From positions 1-62,174 of the forward strand of contig JAGBMJ010000098.1 in assembly GCA_017634975.1 (NCBI GenBank): a stretch of DNA of 62,174 nucleotides, read 5' to 3'. Shown one piece after another: positions 8,096 to 16,177 of the stretch. Numbering within the stretch: position 1 is the stretch's first letter; the number at the start of each line of letters is the position of its first letter. The notes under the pieces were generated by a model that saw only the letters and a program-made list of their open reading frames with translations, was not told where the DNA came from and ran no database searches. The position numbers and the translations under genes were made by a program. This DNA is from Lachnospiraceae bacterium (GTDB lineage: Bacteria; Bacillota; Clostridia; Lachnospirales; Lachnospiraceae).

Positions 8096-10171
8096 ATGCA
8101 CGTCGTTATCAATACAGAACAGAACCGTCTGGAGATCCATGAAGGCAAAAAACAGCTCTGGCTGGAGCCATGGGGCGCCGACTCCTTCCGCGTGCGGATG
8201 TGTGCCGGTGCGGAAATGGATCCCAACAACTGGGCACTCGGGGAAGAAATGCCGTTTGTGAAACTCGCCGTTTTCGAAGAGACCGTGGATACTACCGATC
8301 CCTGGTACACCGCCCCGGAATGGGAAAAGTATCATCAGACCGGAACTGTCTATACCGTAAAAAACGGCAAGATCACGGCAAAAGTGAATCCCGAAGGCTG
8401 GATCAGCTATTATAAGGAAAACGGAGACCTGCTGACGGCAGAATACTGGCGGAACCGGAACCGGATCAACCGCTATGCCGTACCGCTGCGCATCGAAGCC
8501 AGAGAACTGAAGCCCTATCCCGGCAGCACGGACTATGAGCTCTATGCTCGTTTCGAAGCCTTTGACGATGAAAAGATCTTCGGTATGGGACAGTATCAGG
8601 ACGGGCATCTGGATAAAAAAGGAGCCTGCCTCGAACTGGCACACCGCAACTCCCAGGCCTCGGTCCCGTTCTATGTTTCCAGCAGGGGCTATGGGTTCTT
8701 CTGGAACAATCCTGCCATCGGTACCGCGACCTTTGCGACCAACAAGACCGAATGGTATGCAAAGTGTACCAAAAAACTGGACTACTACATTACTGCCGGC
8801 GATACCCCGATGGAGATCGAGGAACACTACTCTCTCGCTACCGGCCGCAGCCCGATGATGCCGGAATACGGTCTCGGATACTGGCAGTGCAAACTGCGCT
8901 ACCGCAACCAGCAGGAGATCCTGGAGGTCGCAAGGGAACACAAAAAGCGCGGTCTGCCCATGGATGCCATCGTCGTAGACTTTTTTCACTGGACCATGCA
9001 GGGGGAGTTTAAATTTGAGCCGCGTGACTGGCCGGACCCGGAAGGTATGGTAAAGGAACTCAAGGAGCTGGGCATCGAGACCGTTGTCTCCGTATGGCCG
9101 ACCATCGATGAACGCAGTGAGAATTTTGGCAAGATGGCAGAAATGGGCTATCTGGTCGATGCCGACCGCGGCAGTTCTTATCACATGTCCTGGATGGGCA
9201 ATACGGTATTTTACGATGCCACCAATCCCGGTGCACAGCAATTTGTCTGGGAAAAATGCCGGGAAAACTATTACAAAAAAGGCATCCGCATCTTCTGGCT
9301 GGATGAAGCCGAGCCGGAATACGGGCCTTATGATTTTGATAACTACCGGTATTTTGCCGGTCCGGCACTCTCCTGCTCCAATATCTATCCTGTGGGCTAT
9401 GCCAAAGGTTTTTATGACGGACTGAAAAAAGAAGGCGAAACCGAGATCTTAAGCCTCGTGCGCTGCGCCTGGGCCGGTTCCCAGAAATACGGCGTGCTGA
9501 CCTGGTCCGGCGATGTCTACTCTTCCTTCCGCGCGATGCGCGAGCAGCTGAAGGCCGGCCTCGGTATGTCCGTAGCCGGGATCCCCTGGTGGACGAGCGA
9601 TATCGGCGGCTTCCTGGGCGGGGACATTCATGATTCTCATTTTCAGGAACTGCTGGTGCGCTGGTTTGCCTGGGGCGCATTTTGTCCGGTCTTTCGTATG
9701 CACGGAGAACGTTCGCCCTGGTACGAGCGCGAGCAGGAGTTTATCGACAATGTACGCCAGCTGACCAGCGGGCAGGACAATGAAGTATGGAGCTTTGGTG
9801 AGGAAAACTATAAGATCCTTTCAAAGTATCTGTTCCTCCGCGAACGTCTGCGGCCTTATGTACGGGAATGCATGGAAAGAGCCCATACCAAGGGAGAACC
9901 GGTGATGCGTCCGCTGTACTTTGATTTTCCGGAAGATAAAAATACCTTAAGCATCGAAGATGCCTATATGTTCGGCCCGGATCTGCTGGTGGCGCCGGTG
10001 ATGGAAGAAGGCGTAACAAAACGCACCGTATATCTTCCGGCCGGAACCGTCTGGAAGGAATGCAGCACCGGCAGGCTCTTTGACGGCGGACAGACCGTGG
10101 ACGCTGATGCTCCGCTGGAGGTGATCCCGGTATTTGCCAGAGACGGGAAGGAATTTGAGATTTACAACTAA
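8096..10171 (+). CDS. GH31 alpha-xylosidase (YicI-like)
   Basis: 691 residues; ATG after AAAGGAGTAAAATT. The beta-sandwich N domain is followed by a TIM barrel with the GH31 nucleophile in IFWLDEAEPEYG (D403) and the acid/base in LTWSGDVYSSF (D473); CPVFRMHGERSPW is also typical. It probably removes alpha-1,6-xylosyl caps from xyloglucan oligosaccharides, complementing GH74 in the same operon. No signal peptide is seen, so it is cytoplasmic. GH31 also contains alpha-glucosidases; the YicI-like motifs and the GH74 neighbour favour xylosidase. It ends 8 nt from the convergent HD-GYP gene with no clear terminator between. Confidence 0.92.
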   Translation: MHVVINTEQNRLEIHEGKKQLWLEPWGADSFRVRMCAGAEMDPNNWALGEEMPFVKLAVFEETVDTTDPWYTAPEWEKYHQTGTVYTVKNGKITAKVNPEGWISYYKENGDLLTAEYWRNRNRINRYAVPLRIEARELKPYPGSTDYELYARFEAFDDEKIFGMGQYQDGHLDKKGACLELAHRNSQASVPFYVSSRGYGFFWNNPAIGTATFATNKTEWYAKCTKKLDYYITAGDTPMEIEEHYSLATGRSPMMPEYGLGYWQCKLRYRNQQEILEVAREHKKRGLPMDAIVVDFFHWTMQGEFKFEPRDWPDPEGMVKELKELGIETVVSVWPTIDERSENFGKMAEMGYLVDADRGSSYHMSWMGNTVFYDATNPGAQQFVWEKCRENYYKKGIRIFWLDEAEPEYGPYDFDNYRYFAGPALSCSNIYPVGYAKGFYDGLKKEGETEILSLVRCAWAGSQKYGVLTWSGDVYSSFRAMREQLKAGLGMSVAGIPWWTSDIGGFLGGDIHDSHFQELLVRWFAWGAFCPVFRMHGERSPWYEREQEFIDNVRQLTSGQDNEVWSFGEENYKILSKYLFLRERLRPYVRECMERAHTKGEPVMRPLYFDFPEDKNTLSIEDAYMFGPDLLVAPVMEEGVTKRTVYLPAGTVWKECSTGRLFDGGQTVDADAPLEVIPVFARDGKEFEIYN

Positions 10172-10179
10172 ACTAAGCC

Positions 10180-12567
10180 TTAACCCTTCTTTACTGTGAT
10201 CCCGGTCAGGGCGCATTGATCTCCGCTCAGCGCCGCATAGATCTTCGGGACTTCCACATCAATACGGGTCACATTTTTCAGGTGCACACCCTCATTTTCG
10301 GTGAGCACCGTTATTTTATTGCCTTCCTTGTAGATCTTGATACTGCAGTCCACGCCCTGCTTCTGCTTCGCTTTCCAGGTATCCCAGTCTTCAAAATTCT
10401 CATCCTTATTTACCAGGATCTTGGAAACTACGCCATCATGCATTTCCCACCCTTCACCGTCCATTCGCATCAGCGCAAATTCGCGGAAATCAGGGCCGCC
10501 CGCTTCACCGTTCTCCGAATAGAACAGGATCACAAACGGACAGTGCCACAGCAGCCGGGCCGTCGGAAGACTCAGGCTGTGCAGACGGATCTCCACATTA
10601 CCATCGATCTCGATCCCCCTGGAGGTGGCCGTTCTCCAGCCGTCGATCTGTACGTTCGGGATATCGCCTTCCGGAACGTTGATATAACTGATCTCATCGG
10701 CGATCCTCGGGATATAATCCTTGCCGATCAGTTCATCGGATTTTTCGATATTCACATCATAGATATGGCAGTTTTTCCCGCTCAGTCCGAGATATACATA
10801 ACGGGTACTGTCCGGAAGTGCCACGATCACCTGCCGCATCTCTTCGCCATCACAGATCTTCAGCATGGCATGATCACGATACTTCACGCATTCAAGTTCA
10901 TACGCGGTTCCCTTTTTCCCGATCACCGCACTCTTTTCGTCTTTGCCCCTGATGATCTTCATCTTCCGGACACCTTCCTCCGAAACAATCCCGTCACGAT
11001 CAACTTCTCCGTAGACATAATAGACCATTTCCGCGGCCTTTCCGTCTGTTTCATGTGTGCGGGCATCCAATGCGTCAAACAGCAGAAACAACGGTCCCCA
11101 GTCTCCTTTCGTATTACCGTCTGCGGGCTCGCACGAAAATCTCACTTTCGTGATCGACGGATCGATCAGGATCCCTTCGGAGATCACGGAATGCATCTCC
11201 CTGCTCGTCAGTTCCATCTCACCGACTTTGCCTGCTTTTTCATCCCGCTCCTGCATCATATATTCTTCGTCGATATCCAGAAGGTGCAACATGATCCTGG
11301 CAAATTTCGGATCAAACTGTGTATCGATGCCTTTGACCAGTTCCTCCCGTACCATCTGCTGCGGGATCGTTTTTCGATAACTTCGGCGGGATGTCATGGC
11401 ATCGTATGCATCCGCTACGGCGATGATCCTGGCGATCTCCGGGATATCATCCCCTTTCAGACCCTCGGGATAGCCACGTCCGTCATAGCGTTCGTGATGA
11501 TAATTGGCTCCGATGCTCAGATAGGGTGACTCACTGATACTCGATAAGATCTGCTTGCCGATCACCGGATGCCGCTTGATCTGCGCATATTCTTCGTCGG
11601 TCAGCCGCCCGTTTTTGTTGATGATGCTGTCGGCGATCCCGATCTTTCCTACGTCATGAAGCAGCCCGGCATAATAGATCTCTTCACATTCCTCTTCACT
11701 CTTTCCGGCCAGTCCGGCAATCTTTTCCGCATATTCCGCCACACGCGCCGAATGCCCTCTGGTATAGGAATCCTTCGCATCGATCGCACTTGCAAGTGCC
11801 TCTGCCGTCTGTTCAAACAACAGCTTCATCTTTTCTTTTTCGCCTTTGAAATGTTCGACTTCCTGATCATTCAGAGCCAGAAGGCGCCGGCTCATATCCA
11901 GCAAGGCAAAGACGTATACCAGCTCCACCGTCAGAACTATCGTCATATTGGTGATAGAGATCCCATAGCAAAAAAACTGAATGATGGCTGCCACAAGCGG
12001 CATCATGATGAACAGGATCAGGGATACGGAGATACCCGTGCTCAGCTTTTTATAGTACTGTACGATCACCGTCAGCTCCAGGATCACGGCGGCTTCCACG
12101 ATCACTGTGCTGATCAGATTTCCCGGGCCTCTCTGATACTGATTGAACTTATCGAATGAATAATAGAAGCCGGTATACTGCGAAATCACCAGCATGACCA
12201 ATGCAAAGCCGAGAATGCCGGTTGCCACATGCAGCCTGCGGGGGATCTTTTTGAGTCCGCCTTCATCCGTATACAGATCCTCGAGATAGAAATTAAAGAT
12301 CAATGTCTCAATGATCGTCAGAAGGAATACCAGGAAATTACAGATCCGGACCATCCAGTATCCTGTGTCACTCAGATTGCCGCGATAAATGTAGGCATAA
12401 CGGTCCGAAAGCAGCAGGATCGCCGCTCCCAGCTCCAGCATAAACAGAATGGTTCTTCTTTTGGCACTGGTATTGACCATCAAAAGCGCAAAGAATGCCG
12501 TAATAATACACATTCCGCTGAGAACCAGCATGATATTCAATTGATACGTCCGAAGGAATTCAAACAT
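10180..12567 (-). CDS. Membrane HD-GYP cyclic di-GMP phosphodiesterase with novel C-terminal region
   Basis: 795 residues. About seven transmembrane helices lie between residues 8 and 225, followed by a short linker helix and an HD-GYP domain at about 255-430. The metal ligands appear as GHSARVAEYAEKI, LLHDVGKIG (H304, D305) and YHHERYDGRGYPEG (GYP at 365-367). This predicts hydrolysis of cyclic di-GMP. A further region of roughly 350 residues (about 440-795) is rich in beta-type sequence and is not recognised; HD-GYP proteins usually end soon after the catalytic domain. The start follows AAGGGGGCTGCGG. It lies 23 nt after the beta-lactamase-like gene on the same strand, so cotranscription is likely. 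Confidence 0.93.
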   Translation of the reverse strand: MFEFLRTYQLNIMLVLSGMCIITAFFALLMVNTSAKRRTILFMLELGAAILLLSDRYAYIYRGNLSDTGYWMVRICNFLVFLLTIIETLIFNFYLEDLYTDEGGLKKIPRRLHVATGILGFALVMLVISQYTGFYYSFDKFNQYQRGPGNLISTVIVEAAVILELTVIVQYYKKLSTGISVSLILFIMMPLVAAIIQFFCYGISITNMTIVLTVELVYVFALLDMSRRLLALNDQEVEHFKGEKEKMKLLFEQTAEALASAIDAKDSYTRGHSARVAEYAEKIAGLAGKSEEECEEIYYAGLLHDVGKIGIADSIINKNGRLTDEEYAQIKRHPVIGKQILSSISESPYLSIGANYHHERYDGRGYPEGLKGDDIPEIARIIAVADAYDAMTSRRSYRKTIPQQMVREELVKGIDTQFDPKFARIMLHLLDIDEEYMMQERDEKAGKVGEMELTSREMHSVISEGILIDPSITKVRFSCEPADGNTKGDWGPLFLLFDALDARTHETDGKAAEMVYYVYGEVDRDGIVSEEGVRKMKIIRGKDEKSAVIGKKGTAYELECVKYRDHAMLKICDGEEMRQVIVALPDSTRYVYLGLSGKNCHIYDVNIEKSDELIGKDYIPRIADEISYINVPEGDIPNVQIDGWRTATSRGIEIDGNVEIRLHSLSLPTARLLWHCPFVILFYSENGEAGGPDFREFALMRMDGEGWEMHDGVVSKILVNKDENFEDWDTWKAKQKQGVDCSIKIYKEGNKITVLTENEGVHLKNVTRIDVEVPKIYAALSGDQCALTGITVKKG

Positions 12568-12590
12568 CCGCAGCCCCCTTTTTCAGGTGA

Positions 12591-13724
12591 TCATCCCCCG
12601 AATACGATCTCCCTCAGCATCGGATGGATCGTATCATACGCCATACCGCAGTTTCTTACGTGCTGTGTATATACCACACTCAAACGTGATGCCGTATCCA
12701 TCTGGATACAGCTGCCGGCAGCACCGTCCCAGCCGAAAATGCCGACGGGCACTTTGGAGCCGACCCGCTCCGGCCACAGGAAAACCTGCATGCCGCAGCC
12801 GTAACCGTACCCCTTCCGTCCCATATTGTTTGCGATCTCCTCGATCCCGGCATCACAGAGCAGGTTCTTTTTGATCACTTCGACCGTCTCCGGCTTGAGG
12901 ATCCTCCTGCCATCTGCCGTCTCCCCGCCGCAGGCAAGCGTATCTGCAAGCTTTGCATAATCCTCCGTACTGCTCACGAGTCCTGCACCACCGCTCTCAT
13001 AGCTTTCCGACAACTGGTAATTACAGGTCTGCTCCATCGGCACGATACCGTTTTCATTGGCAATATACTGCTGTGCCAGCCGCTCCAGTCCGTCATTCTG
13101 CGGCTTTGCAAAAAAAGTATTCTGCATCTTCAGCGGTTCCCAGATGTATTTCTTCAGATACTCGCCGAAGCGCATCCCGGATACCACTTCGATCACAGCA
13201 GCTGCCACGTCATGGCTTAAACTGTATTCAAAGTGTGTGCCCGGCTCAAATTTCAGCGGTGATTCTGCAAATGCGTCTACGATCTCTCTCGTCGTGGCAC
13301 TCTGCCCTTTTTCTTTTAAAACACGAACGATCCCCGGACGTTCCAGATTATAATCCAGACCGGACTGCATTGAAAGCAGATGCCATATGCGCAGCGGCGC
13401 TTTCAGATCGCGCAATCCGTTTTCATCCGATACCTGCAGTTTTCCATAGGCCGGCAGATACTTCGCCACTTCGTCTTCCAGGGAAAGCCTGCCCTGCTCC
13501 ACCAGCTGCATCACGGCGGTCATCGTCTGTACCTTGGTCATGGAAAACATCAGATAGCGTGTATCTTCCTGTACCGGTTTCGTCTTTGCGATATCTACGG
13601 TACCGTTCATGTGCCGGTAGATCTGTTTATGATCCTGATAAACGATGCAGTCCACCGAAGGGATCCCCTTATCCAATAATGAATCCAGATACGTTGTGAG
13701 TCTTTCTTCATTGAGTCCGCTCAT
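12591..13724 (-). CDS. Serine beta-lactamase-like hydrolase (class C / esterase family)
   Basis: 377 residues with no signal peptide. The SxxK motif is in LMFSMTKVQTMTAVMQLVEQ, followed by GRLSLEDEVAKYLPAY, and HFEYSLSHDVAAAVIEVVSG supplies the YxN-equivalent tyrosine (YSL). These features place it in the PF00144 beta-lactamase/D-aminopeptidase/esterase family. A cytoplasmic member with this layout is more often an esterase or peptidase than a resistance enzyme. It sits between the acyltransferase-3 and HD-GYP genes, with gaps of 13 and 23 nt, all on the minus strand. Confidence 0.88.
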   Translation of the reverse strand: MSGLNEERLTTYLDSLLDKGIPSVDCIVYQDHKQIYRHMNGTVDIAKTKPVQEDTRYLMFSMTKVQTMTAVMQLVEQGRLSLEDEVAKYLPAYGKLQVSDENGLRDLKAPLRIWHLLSMQSGLDYNLERPGIVRVLKEKGQSATTREIVDAFAESPLKFEPGTHFEYSLSHDVAAAVIEVVSGMRFGEYLKKYIWEPLKMQNTFFAKPQNDGLERLAQQYIANENGIVPMEQTCNYQLSESYESGGAGLVSSTEDYAKLADTLACGGETADGRRILKPETVEVIKKNLLCDAGIEEIANNMGRKGYGYGCGMQVFLWPERVGSKVPVGIFGWDGAAGSCIQMDTASRLSVVYTQHVRNCGMAYDTIHPMLREIVFGG

Positions 13725-13737
13725 TGTCTTTCTCCTT

Positions 13738-15024
13738 TTACTGCTTTGCTGCTTTTTCCGACGATTTCGAAGTATTCACTTTTTCTTTTTTCTTACCAAG
13801 ATGCGCGATCTTATGTGCCAGGATTGCCAGCGGCAGTCCCAGTGCAAAGGCGATCTCACAGTGCAGTACATTATCCTTGATATAGATAAACTCAACCTGA
13901 CCTGCAAATTTATAACAGAACAGTTCCACAAATAATCCGTGCAACAGATAGAATTCCAGTGTGATCTTGCCCATCAGATCCAGAAAACGGTTACCGATCC
14001 TGATCTTCAAATTGACCAATACTGCCCCGAACACTGCCAGGATCGCAAGCAATGCTTCACAGCAAAGGCATATAAAACGCTCTTTTGTACGATCCATACG
14101 AGTCATACCATTATCCCAAAACGGGTTGCTGTCACAATAATAAGTATGGCCGAATTGCCACTGTGAAATATTATATACAGGATAGATCAGCAAAAGCACC
14201 AGGATCACATAGAACAGATAATGCTTTTTCAGATGCGGCACGATCTTTTCTTCCTTCATTGCAAATAAGATACCAATCGGGAACAGTTCAATGGAGTTGT
14301 ACCACCACTCGCCGCGAACCCATCCGTCATCCTGATTCATAGCCTCTCCCAGTAACATACGACCGAATTCATTATGATCCAGAGACGCGCAGAAGATCTG
14401 ATAAGCCAATGTACACAAGATCACAATGATCAGGGCCACTTTTTCATTGTAGAATCCCGGTACTACGTCATCCCGTTTAACAAAACGAAACGCCAGATAA
14501 AAGACCAGATAAAACAACGGCATGATGATCACGAACCACCCGTTCGGATTTGCCATTTTAAAACCACTCAGGTAATACAACAGCTTGTTGTTTCCCATAT
14601 CTTCATGTAACACGATGATCCGCACCAGCAAAAATACGATATGTACGCCATACCCCATTGCAATGATCGGCAGGATACGTCTCACAATAAAACGATTTTT
14701 CAGATAGTCTTTTTTCGTATGAACACTCTTGTACAAACCGTAGCCGGACGAGAATATAAAAAAGGATGTCAATACAAAACCGATCGGTACAAAGAATTCC
14801 AGTCCCGGGACAAAATATTTTTTGTCAATCCAGGACGCACTCCATTTCTGGCTGATATGATGAAACATGATCATCAACGCCACAAATCCCTGCCAGTACT
14901 TCATCTGTTTTAACGAAAGCGCCTCTTCGTTCCACTCATCTTCTTTGGAAACCCTGCTTCCCAAAAACAGAACCACCAATAAAATCGGATACACCAGATA
15001 GATCCAATTGTTTACCTCGTTCAT
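13738..15024 (-). CDS. Acyltransferase family 3 membrane protein
   Basis: 428 residues from ATG 15022-15024 (GAGGGGG upstream); a longer start would run into the yfcE gene. About ten hydrophobic helices are visible. Near the N-terminus it has KYWQGFVALMIMFHHISQ, where the histidines resemble the active-site region of acyltransferase-3 proteins, then FFIFSSGYGLYKS and the RNRFIVRRILPI motif; FYLLHGLFVELF occurs near the end. The family O-acylates cell-surface polysaccharides or other exported substrates. The C-terminus is lysine-rich. The acyl acceptor is not predictable. Confidence 0.85.
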   Translation of the reverse strand: MNEVNNWIYLVYPILLVVLFLGSRVSKEDEWNEEALSLKQMKYWQGFVALMIMFHHISQKWSASWIDKKYFVPGLEFFVPIGFVLTSFFIFSSGYGLYKSVHTKKDYLKNRFIVRRILPIIAMGYGVHIVFLLVRIIVLHEDMGNNKLLYYLSGFKMANPNGWFVIIMPLFYLVFYLAFRFVKRDDVVPGFYNEKVALIIVILCTLAYQIFCASLDHNEFGRMLLGEAMNQDDGWVRGEWWYNSIELFPIGILFAMKEEKIVPHLKKHYLFYVILVLLLIYPVYNISQWQFGHTYYCDSNPFWDNGMTRMDRTKERFICLCCEALLAILAVFGAVLVNLKIRIGNRFLDLMGKITLEFYLLHGLFVELFCYKFAGQVEFIYIKDNVLHCEIAFALGLPLAILAHKIAHLGKKKEKVNTSKSSEKAAKQ

Positions 15025-15061
15025 ACCTTTTGATTCCCCCTCATGATTGTTTTCATAGTTT

Positions 15062-15541
15062 TTATAAATACCGGTTCTCACAGGCGATGCCGCCATCATC
15101 CCCGATCTCGATCACACCGTAGCTCGGTCTGCGCTCCCGCTGTCTCGGATACGAAAGCGATCCCGGGTTCATCACCCAGATCCCCTGCTGCATGTGGACT
15201 TCCGGCACATGCGTATGCCCGTACAATGCGATATCCGCGCCTTCGGCGATCGCTTCCGAGACCAGTGTCTCAGTATCAAAATTGACGCCCAGCCGGTGTC
15301 CGTGCGACATGAAGATCTTTTTGCCGCCGGCTTCCACCACACGGTCTCTCGGAAAACGTCCGGAAAAATCCATATTCCCGGCTACTCCCAGGAAAGCACA
15401 CATCACCATCTGCCGTACCCGGTCTTCATCCCCGCAGATATCTCCGCAATGCAGCAGCATATCAAAATCCCCTTCCTCTGCCAGAACGGTTTCCAGATGC
15501 TGCAGATCCCCGTGGGTATCGCTGATCACCAGTATCCTCAT
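15062..15541 (-). CDS. YfcE/MJ0936-type metallophosphodiesterase
   Basis: 159 residues, the standard length. It carries all calcineurin-like metal motifs: ISDTHGD at the start, LLHCGDI, VAGNMD, MSHGH and YGHTHVPE, followed by NPGSLSYPR. Members hydrolyse phosphodiesters such as cyclic nucleotides or phosphoglycerol-type compounds with Mn or Fe bound; the physiological substrate is unsettled. Its ATG overlaps the stop of the pyrophosphatase gene by 4 nt (ATGA), a pairing conserved in many Bacillota. Confidence 0.93.
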   Translation of the reverse strand: MRILVISDTHGDLQHLETVLAEEGDFDMLLHCGDICGDEDRVRQMVMCAFLGVAGNMDFSGRFPRDRVVEAGGKKIFMSHGHRLGVNFDTETLVSEAIAEGADIALYGHTHVPEVHMQQGIWVMNPGSLSYPRQRERRPSYGVIEIGDDGGIACENRYL

Positions 15542-16161
15542 CCGAGTACTCCTTCCGCGATCAAAAGATCCCGCATTGCGCGGATCCCCTTGCCTCTGTG
15601 ACTGATCGCATTCTTCTGCTCCCGGCTCATCTCCGCCGTGGTGCAGCCGTATTCCGGCACATAGAAGAACGGATCGTATCCGAAGCCTTCCGTGCCACGC
15701 ATCTCATGTGCCACACGGCCTTCGATCGTCTCCTGCACGGTAAGCGTTTCTCTCCCCGGTACACATGCCGCGATGGAGCAGACAAAACGCGCACTGCGCT
15801 TCTCTTCCGGTACGTCCTTCAGTTCCTCGATGATATCCTGCATCGCCTGCGGATAGGTACGGTCCCCCAGCCAGCGATGGCTCATCACGCCGGGCATCTT
15901 TCCCATAGCGTCGATCTCCAGACCGGAATCGTCCGCCATTACGATGGCATCGGCATATTCCGGCACACTTTTCCGAAGGTATGCTGCGACGGCTTCCGCC
16001 TTGATCGCTGCATTCTCCCGGAAAGTCGTACCGTTTTCTTCGATCTCTTCTGTAAAACCCACTTCCTTCATCGTTTTCAGATCCACATCCAGATCTCCCA
16101 GGATCTCCCGGATCTCAACTACCTTATCTTTATTCCCTGTCGCAAAAACAATCGTCTTCAT
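15538..16161 (-). CDS. rdgB: XTP/dITP (non-canonical purine NTP) pyrophosphatase, RdgB/HAM1 family
   Basis: 207 residues. FATGNKDKVVEIREIL at the N-terminus is the triphosphate-binding signature. ADDSGLEIDAM, FGYDPFFYVPEYG and SHRGKGIRAM are the other conserved blocks. The enzyme hydrolyses dITP, XTP and ITP to monophosphates, keeping deaminated purines out of nucleic acids. It is upstream of and overlaps the YfcE gene. Cytoplasmic housekeeping function; no oddities. Confidence 0.96.
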   Translation of the reverse strand: MKTIVFATGNKDKVVEIREILGDLDVDLKTMKEVGFTEEIEENGTTFRENAAIKAEAVAAYLRKSVPEYADAIVMADDSGLEIDAMGKMPGVMSHRWLGDRTYPQAMQDIIEELKDVPEEKRSARFVCSIAACVPGRETLTVQETIEGRVAHEMRGTEGFGYDPFFYVPEYGCTTAEMSREQKNAISHRGKGIRAMRDLLIAEGVLG

Positions 16162-16177
16162 TTTACCTGGTATCTCC

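Noticed and set aside
10216-11529. Open plus-strand frame of 437 codons inside the HD-GYP gene
   Set aside because: Antisense of the well-supported HD-GYP coding sequence, no motif, no ribosome site.
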